The notes below the pieces were generated by a model. The model was given only the letters and a program-made list of their open reading frames with translations. It made no database searches and was not told where the DNA came from. A program made the position numbers and the translations under genes. Positions 44,283 to 53,930 of a stretch of DNA of 64,000 nucleotides are shown piece by piece. The stretch's first letter is position 1, and every line of letters starts with the position of its first letter. Source of the DNA: Halorarius litoreus (GTDB lineage Archaea > Halobacteriota > Halobacteria > Halobacteriales > Haloarculaceae); the NCBI RefSeq assembly GCF_024362405.1, contig NZ_CP101454.1, forward strand, positions 1,674,001 through 1,738,000, given 5' to 3'.

Positions 44283-45769
44283 TGACCGGACAACAGTCAC
44301 AACCAGTCGTAGGACAGCTCCCGTCGCCGTCGCGTTCGGACTCGCGCGTGCCGGCGGTTTTCACTCGTCTCGTGTGGCTCCTGTGGGTCGCGAGCCTCGG
44401 CGCACTCGGGGTGTTCCTGTTGCGAGGAAGCCCCTGGGAGCTCGGTGGACTCGTCGCGGTCGACGGGTTGACCATCGTGATGTGGGTGACGGTCACCTTC
44501 TTCAGTGGTATCGTCCACAGCTACTCGCGGCGCTACATGGCCGGCAGCCGCACGATAAACGGGTTCTTCGTGCGCATCTTCGTGTACACGCTGGTCGTGA
44601 TGGTGCTGGTCGCGGCCGACAACCTGGTGCTGTTCGGCGCTGCGTGGCTCGCGATGGGGCTCGTGATGGCTGACCTGATCGGCCACATCTCGGGGTGGAA
44701 ACAGGCGCAGGCCGCGGGCTCGCTGGCACGGCGGCACTTCGTGGCGAGCAGCGCGCTGGTCGCCGTTGCGCTCGGCACGCTGTGGTGGCACACCGGCGTG
44801 ACGACGGTCTCGGGCATCGCGTCGACTGTCGGCGCCACGCCGTCGACGCTCGTGCTGGTCGCCGCCGGCGCGCTGCTGCTGGCGGCGATGGTCCAGTCGG
44901 CGCTCGTCCCGTTCCACACGTGGCTCTTCTCGTCGATGACGGCGCCCACGCCGGCGTCGGCGCTGATGCACGCCGGCTTCGTCAACGCGGGCGGGATTCT
45001 CCTGGTGCGGTTCGCGCCGGTCGTCACCGTCGACCCCGGCGTCATGCTCGCGGTCGTCCTCGCCGGCGCGGCGAGCGCGCTGCTGGGGAAGCTCCTGAAG
45101 ACCGTTCAGACCGATGTCAAGGGCACGCTCGCCTGCTCGACGGTCGGCCAGATGGGGTTCATGCTCATGCAGGCCGGCCTCGGGTTCTTCGGGGCGGCCA
45201 TCACCCACCTCATCCTGCACGGCTTCTACAAGGCGTACCAGTTCCTCGCGTCGGGCGCACAGGTCACACACCGGAGCCCGACACCGACGAAGTCGGCCTC
45301 CTCGACCGGCGTCACCGGAACCGTCGTCGTCGCCGCCACCGCGGTCGCCGGTGGTGTCCTGTTCGCCCTCCTCACCGGCAAGGGGACCGCGCTCGACAGC
45401 GGCCTCCTGCTCACGCTGTTCGTCGTCCTGACGGTGCTGCACGCCACCCGCGACATCGTCCGCCAGACGTCACTGCCGACGACGGTCCGGTACGGCGCCG
45501 TCCCGGTGGTCGCCCTGCCGGCCATCGCGGTGTACGCCGCGGTGTATCACGCCATCGAGGGCCTGCTGGCTGGCCTCCCGGCCGTCGGGCAGACAGCGGC
45601 ACTGACGCCCGTCCACGCGCTCCTCGCCGCGGCGTTCGTCGCGATCTACCTCGCCATCGAGAGCGGCGTCTACCAGCGCAGTCACCGGCTGTACGCCGCG
45701 CTGATGAACGCGAGCCAGCCCCCAACTTCGACCCTGCTGACTTCCACGGAGGACTACAATGAGTACTGA
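44282..45769 (+). CDS. dabB: DabB: proton-conducting subunit of the DAB inorganic-carbon pump
   Basis: 495 residues from the ATG at 44282. It resembles NuoL/MrpA-type antiporter subunits: about 13 helices, with SYSRRYMAGS, ALVPFHTWLFSSMTAPTPAS and ALMHAGFVNAGGILLVRFAP (conserved Lys/His region of the proton channel), then LLKTVQTDVKGTLACSTVGQ. DabB couples proton flow to DabA, which hydrates CO2 to bicarbonate in the cytoplasm. The gene overlaps dabA by 11 nt. An in-frame TTG at 44162 is rejected because it overlaps the TATA region. Confidence 0.88.
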   Translation: MTGQQSQPVVGQLPSPSRSDSRVPAVFTRLVWLLWVASLGALGVFLLRGSPWELGGLVAVDGLTIVMWVTVTFFSGIVHSYSRRYMAGSRTINGFFVRIFVYTLVVMVLVAADNLVLFGAAWLAMGLVMADLIGHISGWKQAQAAGSLARRHFVASSALVAVALGTLWWHTGVTTVSGIASTVGATPSTLVLVAAGALLLAAMVQSALVPFHTWLFSSMTAPTPASALMHAGFVNAGGILLVRFAPVVTVDPGVMLAVVLAGAASALLGKLLKTVQTDVKGTLACSTVGQMGFMLMQAGLGFFGAAITHLILHGFYKAYQFLASGAQVTHRSPTPTKSASSTGVTGTVVVAATAVAGGVLFALLTGKGTALDSGLLLTLFVVLTVLHATRDIVRQTSLPTTVRYGAVPVVALPAIAVYAAVYHAIEGLLAGLPAVGQTAALTPVHALLAAAFVAIYLAIESGVYQRSHRLYAALMNASQPPTSTLLTSTEDYNEY

Positions 45770-48188
45770 CCCCGCCATCCAGGAGAGTATCGACGCGGCG
45801 GCCGACGTGGTCGGCTCCGTCTGGCCGCTCCACTCGTTCGTGACCGCCAACCCGCTCGCCGGGTTCGAAGACCAGCCGTTCCACGAGGCCGTCGCGAGCG
45901 CCGAACGGCTGCTCGGCGGCGACGGCTACCCGAGCCCGGAGGTGTTCCGCCGCGCGTGGGAGGCCGGGCAGATAGACACCGACGTCCTTCGCGAAGCGCT
46001 GCGGGCCAACGGCTACGACGCCGACCCCGAGGCGGCGCTCGACCGCATGGCGGCCGTGGCGACGGTCGATGCCGGCGACGAGGACTCGACGGCGACGGAC
46101 CAGGTCGACGCCGTCGTGACGAAGTGGCTAGCTGCCTTCCTCGACCAGGGGCAGGCCGACTGGCCGATGCCGAACCGCGAGGCGGGGTTCTACGAGGCGT
46201 TCCGTAGCGTGGCGCGGTACGACACCGACATCCCGGACACGGACGCGGTGGCCGCGCTCCCCGACCAGCCGGTCGAGGCGATCCGGGCCGCGCTCGCCGA
46301 GTACCCCGCCGGCCAGTGGCGCGACGTCTTCGAGTTCCAGCTGGCAGCGCTCCCGGGCTGGACGGGATACATCAAGCAGCGTGCCGCCACGGACGACGCC
46401 TGGCAGTCGGCGTATCCCATCACCCTGCCGGAGTATCTGGCCGTTCGCCTGACGCTCGCCACGCAGTTCGACGCCCCCATCGCCTCGGCCGAGGCGCCCG
46501 ACAGCGACGACGTGGCGGCCGAGCCGGCCGGTGACCGCCCGCTCCCCGAGGTTTGGCTGAGCGCGTGGGAGACGACGTACCGCCGGGAACTGGTCGGTTC
46601 GCTCACCGAAGCGAGTGAATCGGTCGCGACGGCGACCGACGGCGGCCGCCCGGATGCCCAGCTGGTGTTCTGTATCGACACGCGCTCGGAGATCATCCGC
46701 CGGCATATCGAGGCCGCGGGGGACTACGAGACCCACGGCTACGCCGGGTTCTTCGGCATCCCGATGCGCTACGTCGGCTACGACTCGGACGTGAGCGTCG
46801 ACGCCTGCCCGCCGATTCTCGACGCGCAGCACCACATTGAGGACCGCCCCGTGGCGAACGACGACGCGCACGCCAGGTACGACCGGTGGAACGCCGCGGT
46901 CGAGACGGCCAACGCGACCGTCAAGCGGCTCAAGTCCAACGCCGCGACCGCGTTCAGCTTCGTCGAGACTGCCGGCGTAGGCTACGGTGCCGCACTCGTC
47001 GCGCGGACGCTCCTCCCGACTCGCGTCTACGACCTCTTCGAGACGGCCGACGAGCGCACTCCCGACGACCACGAGGTCTGTGCGCCGACCGTGGACCACG
47101 ACCCCGACGCCGACCACGACCTCCCCGCGGGGCTCACGCTCGACGAGAAAGTCGAGTACGCTGCGACGGCCTTCGAGCTCATGGGCTGGGAGCAGTTCGC
47201 CCGGGTCGTCGTCTTCACGGGCCACGCCGGGCAGACGACGAACAACCCGTTCGAGTCGAGCCTCGACTGCGGTGCCTGCGCCGGGAATCCGGGTGGTCCG
47301 AACGCTCGCGTTCTCGCGACCATCTGTAACGACGAATCGGTCAAAGCGGCGCTCCGTGACCGCGGCATCGACGTCTCCGAGGACACCGTGTTCGTCGCCG
47401 GTGAACACAACACCACGACCGACGAGGTGGAGCTGTACACCGACAGCGTGCCCGAGACGCACGCGACGGACGTCGACCAGCTCCGCGCCGACCTCGATAT
47501 CGCTCGCACTGGCGCGGCAGCCGAGCGTGCTGACGATATGGGTGCGGCCGCCGACGCGGGCGTCCGTGAGACGGAACGCCGTGCCGCCGACTGGGCCGAG
47601 ACGCGCCCGGAGTGGGGGCTGGCCGGGAACGCGGCGTTCGTCATCGGCCCGCGGGCGCTCACCGCCGGCCTCGACCTCGACGGCCGGTCGTTCCTGCACT
47701 CGTACGACTGGCAGACAGACTCGGACGGCGCGGCGCTCGAAGCCATCATGACCGGCCCGATGGTCATCACCCAGTGGATCAACGCGCAGTACTACTTCTC
47801 GACGGTCGACAACGCCACCTACGGGAGCGGCTCGAAGGTGACGCACAACCCCGTCGGGAACGTCGGCGTCTACCAGGGCAACGGCGGCGACCTGATGACC
47901 GGCCTCCCGCTGCAGTCGCTGTTGAGTGCGGACGACGAGCCCTACCACCAGCCGCTGCGGCTCTCGACGGTCATCCACGCCCCGGTCGAGCGGGTCGCCG
48001 ACGTCCTGGCCGACCACGAGACGCTGCGGTCGCTCCTGGACAACGGCTGGCTCTCGCTGACGGTCGTCGACCCCGAACAGGACCACCGCGCACTCCACTA
48101 CGAGGACGAGGGAACCTGGACGCCGCTCACGGACGAGCCGGTCGAGACGCCGACGCCGGAGCCGGCGCCCGCCGTCGCCGACGACTGA
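45759..48188 (+). CDS. dabA: DabA: zinc-dependent subunit of the DAB inorganic-carbon pump (DUF2309)
   Basis: 809 residues. The beta-carbonic-anhydrase-like zinc site is complete: C305 and D307 in VFCIDTRSE, H489 in FTGHAGQTTNNPFESSLDCG and C504 in the same segment. The 15-residue spacing of the last His and Cys equals that in bacterial DabA. PLHSFVTANPLAGFED is the typical DabA N terminus. With DabB it should form a membrane-bound, vectorial CO2-hydrating pump supplying bicarbonate, here perhaps for anaplerotic carboxylation since haloarchaea are heterotrophs. Confidence 0.92.
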   Translation: MSTDPAIQESIDAAADVVGSVWPLHSFVTANPLAGFEDQPFHEAVASAERLLGGDGYPSPEVFRRAWEAGQIDTDVLREALRANGYDADPEAALDRMAAVATVDAGDEDSTATDQVDAVVTKWLAAFLDQGQADWPMPNREAGFYEAFRSVARYDTDIPDTDAVAALPDQPVEAIRAALAEYPAGQWRDVFEFQLAALPGWTGYIKQRAATDDAWQSAYPITLPEYLAVRLTLATQFDAPIASAEAPDSDDVAAEPAGDRPLPEVWLSAWETTYRRELVGSLTEASESVATATDGGRPDAQLVFCIDTRSEIIRRHIEAAGDYETHGYAGFFGIPMRYVGYDSDVSVDACPPILDAQHHIEDRPVANDDAHARYDRWNAAVETANATVKRLKSNAATAFSFVETAGVGYGAALVARTLLPTRVYDLFETADERTPDDHEVCAPTVDHDPDADHDLPAGLTLDEKVEYAATAFELMGWEQFARVVVFTGHAGQTTNNPFESSLDCGACAGNPGGPNARVLATICNDESVKAALRDRGIDVSEDTVFVAGEHNTTTDEVELYTDSVPETHATDVDQLRADLDIARTGAAAERADDMGAAADAGVRETERRAADWAETRPEWGLAGNAAFVIGPRALTAGLDLDGRSFLHSYDWQTDSDGAALEAIMTGPMVITQWINAQYYFSTVDNATYGSGSKVTHNPVGNVGVYQGNGGDLMTGLPLQSLLSADDEPYHQPLRLSTVIHAPVERVADVLADHETLRSLLDNGWLSLTVVDPEQDHRALHYEDEGTWTPLTDEPVETPTPEPAPAVADD

Positions 48189-48218
48189 CCCCTTCACTCG
48201 CTCCTTTACGACCCGCCG

Positions 48219-49181
48219 TCAGCGCAGGCTGTACCGTCGCACGCCGTCGGTTTCGGTGATGTCGACGCGGCCTTCGTCTTCGAGCAGGTCGAGGTGGCCG
48301 ATGATCTCCGACATGCCGGGGAACACCTCGGTGGCCGGAAGGTCGGGGAACATCTCCTGCATGAGGTCGTAGGCCGTCGCCGAGCCGCGTTCGTCGATCA
48401 TCGCCGCGATGTCGTCCTTCCGGTCGTGGTGGTGGGCGAGTATCTCTCCGATGCGGTCCTCGAGGTCGTCTACCGGGTCCCCGTGGCCGCTGTGGCCGAC
48501 CGTCGCGTCGACCTCGCGCAGCCGCTCCAGCGAGTCGACGTACAGCGGGAGGCTCCGCGTCCGTTCGTCGTCGGTTCCGGGGACGAGCGTGAGCAGCGGG
48601 TTCGGGGAGATGTGTTCCAGCACGTGGTCGCCGGTGAACGCGACCGGCTCGCTCGCGGCGACGAAACACACCGACCCCGGGGCGTGGCCCGGCGTGTGGA
48701 CCGCCGTCAGGTCGACGCCGACGTCGACGGTGTCACCGTCGGCCAACTCGCGGTCGACGGCGAGGGGCTCCTGGTAGTCGGTGTACGCCTCGGGGAGGGT
48801 GACGGCCGTTTCGCCGACCCGTTCTGGTACGCCCATCGCCCGGAGGAACGGTCGGAAGAACACCTGCTCGTCGGCGAAGTGGCCGCTCGGGTCGGCGAGC
48901 GCACGGGTGGCATCACGGTGCGCGACCGCCCGGGCCCCGGACGCCTCGACGACCCGGTTGGCGAGCCCGAAGTGGTCCATGTGCGGGTGGGTGACGAGCA
49001 CCCGGTCGACGTCGGCGACGTCGAATCCGAGGCCGTCTAGCCCGGCGGTGAGTTCGTCGTAGGCCGCCCCCGTCGCCGGGCCGGGGTCGAGCAGCGTCAG
49101 GCCGTCGCCGGTGAAGACGTAACAGTTCACCCGTCCCACGTCGAACGGCGTCGGAATCTCGAGTCGGTGTACGTCGTCCAT
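48219..49181 (-). CDS. MBL-fold metallo-hydrolase
   Basis: 320 residues. The metal site motif THPHMDHFG (about 64-72), HTPGHAPGSVC (about 160-170) and the later AFTGDHVLEHISPNPLL identify a glyoxalase II/LACTB2-like hydrolase. A C-terminal winged-helix-like domain (about 240-320) follows, as in LACTB2-type proteins. Substrate unknown; thioester or RNA hydrolysis are both possible. It converges on dabA with a 30-nt gap. Confidence 0.85.
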   Translation of the reverse strand: MDDVHRLEIPTPFDVGRVNCYVFTGDGLTLLDPGPATGAAYDELTAGLDGLGFDVADVDRVLVTHPHMDHFGLANRVVEASGARAVAHRDATRALADPSGHFADEQVFFRPFLRAMGVPERVGETAVTLPEAYTDYQEPLAVDRELADGDTVDVGVDLTAVHTPGHAPGSVCFVAASEPVAFTGDHVLEHISPNPLLTLVPGTDDERTRSLPLYVDSLERLREVDATVGHSGHGDPVDDLEDRIGEILAHHHDRKDDIAAMIDERGSATAYDLMQEMFPDLPATEVFPGMSEIIGHLDLLEDEGRVDITETDGVRRYSLR

Positions 49182-49406
49182 ACACTACCCTGTGTCCCCG
49201 AGGGTAAAACCGATGTGACGAGCCTCCCGGCGAGCGGTCCTCACGACTCCACGACGAACGGCCTTCACGAGTCCCGACGGGCGGTCACCACGAGTCTGCC
49301 CCGTCGGTTTTTCTCGCTCAGTGACGAGCGGAGTGCACACGGCGGGTGAGATATTTCAGCCCGCGTCGCGTAGATGACGTCGACAGGCAGCTGCTGCCTC
49401 TCTACC

Positions 49407-49556
49407 ATGCCCTACACGCTCGAAATCAGCGACGAACTCCGGGAACGAATCGACAAGCACCTCGAGGAAGACGAGACGTACGAGGAGTTCCTCACCGAAC
49501 TCCTCTCCGTGTACGAGACCGAGGGTGCCTTCCTGCAGGAGGGCTACTCAGAGTAA
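49407..49556 (+). CDS. 49-residue conserved haloarchaeal small protein
   Basis: 49 residues from the ATG at 49407. The sequence YTLEISDELRERIDKHLEED resembles ribbon-helix-helix/VapB-type N termini, followed by an acidic helix (YEEFLTELLSVYETEG). No toxin gene lies beside it, so it may be a solitary regulator or antitoxin-like protein. Confidence 0.6.
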   Translation: MPYTLEISDELRERIDKHLEEDETYEEFLTELLSVYETEGAFLQEGYSE

Positions 49557-49685
49557 CTGCTGACGGTCAGCAGTCCGGCCACTGATGCCGTTCGGTTCGG
49601 CGGCCGAGCGAGTGCCGGGCTACCCAGGCACGGCGCGGGCGTGCCGGCCCCGTACCTTCTTGACGCCCCCACGCCACGTCCGCGC

Positions 49686-50909
49686 ATGTCCACGGTCGCC
49701 CGTTCGGAGCCCGCCGTCCTCGCGGCCGCGAAATCCCGGTTGTTCCCCGACCCTGACGAGCCCCACACCTACGCCGTCTGTGACACCCAGTTCGGACAGG
49801 AGACGTGGATCCACGGCGAACGCATCTCCGAGACCGTTCGTGACCACCTCGCCCCGTTCAATCACGTCCGCGTCGGCAGCGGCTACCCGGACCTCGTCGG
49901 CGTCCGCAAGCTCGACGACGACCTGCTCGCGGTCGACCGCGTCGACGAGTCGAACCCGCCGCTCGTCGCGGTCGAATCCAAGGGCTACACCGCCGACGGT
50001 ACCGTCGACGTCGAGCGCGGCATCGTGCAGGCGTACGACCGGCTCGGCGAGGCGAACGCCGTCTACGTCGCCGTTCCTGCCGCGGCGGTCGACCAGCCGA
50101 ATCGGACGCTCGCACGCGAACTCAACGTCGGCGTGCTCGCTGTCGACGGCGAGGCAGTCGAGGTGTTGGAGCCCCCTCGCGTCGTCGGCAACAGCGCGAG
50201 CGACGACGCCCGAGCCATCCGGTTTCAGGCGAGCGCACAGGGCGTCACCGACCAGTCCTTCGGATTGAACCACCCGAAGAACTACCTCGGGTATCCGCTG
50301 GCGCTGTACGCCGACGGCGACACCGCGGCCCTACTCGACCAGTACAAGGTGGTCGGTGCGACCGAGAGTGCGCGACGGGGGTCGGCGTTCCTCGGGCTGA
50401 CCGAGGAGACCACTGCGGGACCGCGGCTCACGCCGCTCGGCGACGAGGTGGTCCGGTTCGCGCTCGACCGCTGTGGAACTGTCGCGGCCGCACTCGCCGA
50501 GTTCGCGGCGTGGTACCGCAGCCGCAAGCGGTTCACCGAGCTCGCGCCGGCGTGGGGACAGCTCGCCCGGCGCGTCGTCTGGGCGTATCCCGCGACGCCG
50601 TTGCTCGTCGAGGAACTCCAGCGACTCTACGATGACGGCCTCGACGCACCGTCGCTCGTCGAGTTCGTCACTCGGCTGCACCGCTCGCACCCGTCGTTCG
50701 CCGTCGAACTCTTCCTTCGGGGAACCGAGACCGTTCGGTCGCGGGCGCTCGACGCCGACGGCACGCTCGACCGGTCGGCGCTCACCGACGGTGAGGTGTA
50801 TCACTCCCCGACGGTGTTCCAATTGAAGGCGATGCTGTACCACGTCGGTCTGCTCACCGAACGCGGCAGCGAACCGAGCAACCTCGACCCGACCGCGGAC
50901 GTCTGGTGA
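49686..50909 (+). CDS. PD-(D/E)XK-like nuclease domain protein
   Basis: 407 residues from the ATG at 49686. Residues about 50-120 have a restriction-enzyme core: VGSGYPDLVGV with D69, then LVAVESKGY with E97 and K99, and a following YDRLGEANAVYVAVP helix-strand. The remaining 250 residues are helical, with a possible winged helix (ARRGSAFLGLTEETTAG). Function is unknown; nuclease activity or DNA binding is likely. The gene stands alone, downstream of a 49-residue protein. Confidence 0.6.
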   Translation: MSTVARSEPAVLAAAKSRLFPDPDEPHTYAVCDTQFGQETWIHGERISETVRDHLAPFNHVRVGSGYPDLVGVRKLDDDLLAVDRVDESNPPLVAVESKGYTADGTVDVERGIVQAYDRLGEANAVYVAVPAAAVDQPNRTLARELNVGVLAVDGEAVEVLEPPRVVGNSASDDARAIRFQASAQGVTDQSFGLNHPKNYLGYPLALYADGDTAALLDQYKVVGATESARRGSAFLGLTEETTAGPRLTPLGDEVVRFALDRCGTVAAALAEFAAWYRSRKRFTELAPAWGQLARRVVWAYPATPLLVEELQRLYDDGLDAPSLVEFVTRLHRSHPSFAVELFLRGTETVRSRALDADGTLDRSALTDGEVYHSPTVFQLKAMLYHVGLLTERGSEPSNLDPTADVW

Positions 50910-51081
50910 CTTCGACACCCGGTCGTCGAACCGTACTCGGTGTAAGCCACGCGTGGTGCCGATACGCGCACCGATTCCGGGTCTGGGTGCCGTCGAGGAC
51001 GCTATCAGAACTGGGTGCGTGGTACAGGACTGCGCCGCAGGGGACGTCTCTTGCAGGGTCTGTCCGACGCTCCCTCAGATA

Positions 51082-51089
51082 TATATAAA
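51082..51089 (+). promoter_or_regulatory. TATA box of the 51109 membrane-protein gene
   Basis: TATATAAA sits 19-27 nt before the ATG at 51109 within an AT-rich island; it supports that start over earlier in-frame codons. Confidence 0.5.
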
Positions 51090-51108
51090 CGGTTCCTGTG
51101 TTTCCTGT

Positions 51109-51741
51109 ATGGTACGTAACACCTTCTCGAACTGGAACTGGGTTGAGCAGTGGGGTTCGACGCTGTTTCTCCTTGGTGGTCTGTTGATGGCTGGCCATGC
51201 AACACTCTCGGGGATTCGGGCGTTCACGGATCTGGCTACGCCGCCGGACGTGTTCGTGGCGACGGGCCACTTCGTCGCCCTCGTCGGATTACTCGGCCTG
51301 TTTCCCGCGATTGCCGACCGAACGCCGACCACCGCGCGGGCTGCTGGGGCGGCACTCGTCGTCGCCTCTGCGAGTTGGTTCGTGATGAGCGTCACGCAAC
51401 TGCTCGCCTTCGCGGACGTCGTGGCCTCGCTGGTGGCGGTGCTTCCGGCTAGTTTCGTCGTGGTCGTACTCGGTTCTACGATTCTCACGTACGGTCTGTT
51501 CGGCGTCGCTGCGCTCCGAGTGGACACGTGGTCGCGCCGCGTCGGGGTCCTCATCCTGGCACCGGGCGGTTTGACAGTAGCATTGGTCGTGAGATCGATC
51601 ACCGGGTGGACGACCCCGGTCGGTGGTGTCGCTATCGGTGGGGGGTTAGCTCTCTCCATGCTTGCGCTGGGATACTCCCTCAGAACGATGGACGACCGGT
51701 CGCGGCTCCACGGAACGCGGGGCGGTGCGACCAGTGGGTGA
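51109..51741 (+). CDS. Six-helix membrane protein, unknown (similar to 53017-53640)
   Basis: 210 residues from the ATG at 51109. Six hydrophobic helices, for example GSTLFLLGGLLMAGHATLSG, ATGHFVALVGLLGLFPAIAD and PGGLTVALVVRSITGW. The gene is 6 nt before an ArsR-type regulator. A similar protein with the same helix pattern (VGLLGLFPAIADR here, IGLMGLYPQLSER there) lies at 53017-53640. Function unknown. Confidence 0.7.
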   Translation: MVRNTFSNWNWVEQWGSTLFLLGGLLMAGHATLSGIRAFTDLATPPDVFVATGHFVALVGLLGLFPAIADRTPTTARAAGAALVVASASWFVMSVTQLLAFADVVASLVAVLPASFVVVVLGSTILTYGLFGVAALRVDTWSRRVGVLILAPGGLTVALVVRSITGWTTPVGGVAIGGGLALSMLALGYSLRTMDDRSRLHGTRGGATSG

Positions 51742-51747
51742 TGTACT

Positions 51748-52743
51748 GTGAACGGGACTGATTCGACCGGAGCGAATCTGGATGCGGACGCGGAAACGGT
51801 CGGCCGACACGCGATCGAGGCGTTCGCGTTGCTTGGTCACGAGACACGGATGGAGATCCTCTTGGCCATCTGGGAGGACCACGATCTACAGGCAGACGAC
51901 AACGCTGTCTCGTTCTCCCAGATCCGCAGTCGAGTGGCACACGACGATCCGGGAAACCTGCGCTATCATCTCAACAAACTCGAAGGCCACTTCGTGCGCC
52001 AACGCTCCGAGCGTGGTGGATACGCACTCCGCGTCCCCGCGAAGAAACTCATCCGAGAGGTGGTCGCCGGTGCTGGAGTCCACGACAAGCATCTTCCCCC
52101 CACGCGAGTCGACCAGCGGTGCCCGTTTTGCGAGGCCCCGACGGTGATGAGCTACCGCGAGGGGGTTCTCTTCTGGGCCTGCCACGAGTGCGGTGGCATG
52201 ACGCCGGGTCGTGACTTCGCACCGTTCGACCCCCCTGGACCACTGACAGCACACTCGTTCGCCCCGGCCGGCCTCCACGAATGGTCCCCCGAGAGACTCT
52301 GGTCGGCGAGTTTGGTAGCCGGCTGGCGGCGACTCCGATCTATGTTCGACGGTATCTGTCCGAACTGTTCCAGCCCGGTGAACAGCTGGTTCGACTCGTG
52401 TCCCGATCACGACCCTGACAGGTGTGACGACTGCGGACTACGCTTCGGAACGACGGCGCATTTCCGTTGTTCGGCCTGCGACCGACACCTCGGGTGCACG
52501 CCGAAACAGTTGGCGCTGTTCCATCCGGCCGTCGTCTCGTTTTACGACGACCACGGCATCTCGACGCGAATACGAGCCGATGCCGTCGACCATGCGAAGC
52601 GTGTCTACGACCTCGTGCTCGACCACGAGGTGACAGTTCTCGACGTAGAGCCGATCAGCGTGGCGGTCACGGTGTCGAACGACGACGAGACAGTTCGTCT
52701 CACCTTCGATGACTCGGTCCGGGTCGTCGACGTGTCTCGGTGA
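51748..52743 (+). CDS. ArsR-type winged-helix protein with cysteine-rich C-terminal region
   Basis: 331 residues from a GTG at 51748. An N-terminal ArsR-like winged helix (about 20-110: EAFALLGHETRMEILLAIWE, NLRYHLNKLEGHFVRQRSER) is followed by several CxxC pairs: CPFCEAP, CHECGGM, CPNCSSP, CDDCGLR and CSACDRH, giving two or more zinc ribbons. Its start is 6 nt after the membrane-protein gene, so it may control it. It could sense metal, redox or membrane state; none is shown. Confidence 0.8.
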   Translation: MNGTDSTGANLDADAETVGRHAIEAFALLGHETRMEILLAIWEDHDLQADDNAVSFSQIRSRVAHDDPGNLRYHLNKLEGHFVRQRSERGGYALRVPAKKLIREVVAGAGVHDKHLPPTRVDQRCPFCEAPTVMSYREGVLFWACHECGGMTPGRDFAPFDPPGPLTAHSFAPAGLHEWSPERLWSASLVAGWRRLRSMFDGICPNCSSPVNSWFDSCPDHDPDRCDDCGLRFGTTAHFRCSACDRHLGCTPKQLALFHPAVVSFYDDHGISTRIRADAVDHAKRVYDLVLDHEVTVLDVEPISVAVTVSNDDETVRLTFDDSVRVVDVSR

Positions 52744-53016
52744 CTCCGACCCGCTCGGCTCCCCGCCACTAGTGACTGCTTGATAGACCGTAGCTGCTGG
52801 ATAGAGCAATCTGCACGCTCAAATATATCAACTACTCAATAGTAACAGGTTGCTAATGATGTTTAACAGCCCCGGTACCGACGGCTCTCGTGTCACGCCA
52901 CAGCCGCGAACGTACCTGTGGCAGACGAAGTTACACCATGTCAACCGCAACCGCAACTCGTTCAGCCGTACTGCCGACCGAGCAGAGGGGGAGTCGTACT
53001 CGGGGGGTGATCGACG
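52744..53016. other. Intergenic region before the second membrane-protein gene
   Basis: AT-rich promoter-like stretch around 52825-52855. A short frame from an ATG at 52939 (about 30 codons) overlaps the GTG of the next gene but has no other support, so it is not called. Confidence 0.4.
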
Positions 53017-53640
53017 GTGGTCGACCGTGACGGCGCGTTCGCCACTCTCGAACACAAGAGTTCGACGCTGTACCTGCTAGCCGCTGTGGTAATGGTCGTC
53101 TTCTTGGCGAATACGGCGCTCCGAACGTACCAGGGGACGTCGTTCCCGGCGGTTCAGCAGTTCGTCGCTCCGGCGGGCTTTCTGGTCGGTCTCATCGGAC
53201 TCATGGGCCTCTATCCACAGCTCTCGGAACGCGCTCGCCGACTGGCCCAGATCTCCCTCGGTGTGGCTCTCGTATCTGCACTCAACTGGCTGACCATCGT
53301 CATTGCAGGGGTTCTGGAAACTGGTGGCGTGATCCCAGAGAACGCGACCCTCCAGGCGATCACTGGCGTTCTCGCGCTGTTCTCGATGGTGTTCGCCTAC
53401 GGCCTCTTCGGTATCACGAGCGCTCTGACCGGCGCGTACCGACGCTTCATCAGCGGACTGCTGCTACTCGAGGCAGTGACGTTCGTCGCGATGGTCGCCA
53501 ACTCCGCCGCGGCGCTCGGTGCCCCGGTAATCGTCTTCGAGGTCAGCCATTTCGTCGTGTATCTCGGTCTCGGTGTCGTCCATCGGAACACCGGGACGCC
53601 GACTGATCGGACGGATTCGGCGACGGACCCAACGATGTAA
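53017..53640 (+). CDS. Six-helix membrane protein, related to 51109-51741
   Basis: 207 residues from a GTG at 53017. Six helices, including STLYLLAAVVMVVFLANTAL, GFLVGLIGLMGLYPQLSERA and VITIVIAGV-like segments. Shares helix order and loop motifs with the protein at 51109-51741, so the two probably arose by duplication around the ArsR-type regulator. Function unknown. Confidence 0.7.
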   Translation: MVDRDGAFATLEHKSSTLYLLAAVVMVVFLANTALRTYQGTSFPAVQQFVAPAGFLVGLIGLMGLYPQLSERARRLAQISLGVALVSALNWLTIVIAGVLETGGVIPENATLQAITGVLALFSMVFAYGLFGITSALTGAYRRFISGLLLLEAVTFVAMVANSAAALGAPVIVFEVSHFVVYLGLGVVHRNTGTPTDRTDSATDPTM

Positions 53641-53930
53641 GCGTCGGTCTCTCATCTCCCGTGTCTCGACTCCCCCATACGTCGCAGACTCGACCAAGTG
53701 ACATCCTCGTCGCGAACTCCGACAGTCTCCTGCGTCGCTGCCTCTCCACGTGTTACGGAGTGCGTTCGCCAGCCTGGTCACCTGCTACCTCACCGGACAG
53801 CACCGGTCGCGCCGGGAGCCTGTCCGGGCTGGTGTTTAGCTCCGGGACCGCTTCTGTCGTCGAGCCGTACTCGGTGTAGGTCGGAACGACGCCGATACGC
53901 GTAACTCGGACGCGCGCCCACGTCCCGACG

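Noticed and set aside
52939..53031. 30-codon frame starting at 52939 before the membrane-protein gene
   Set aside because: It has no supporting promoter spacing or conservation that I can see.
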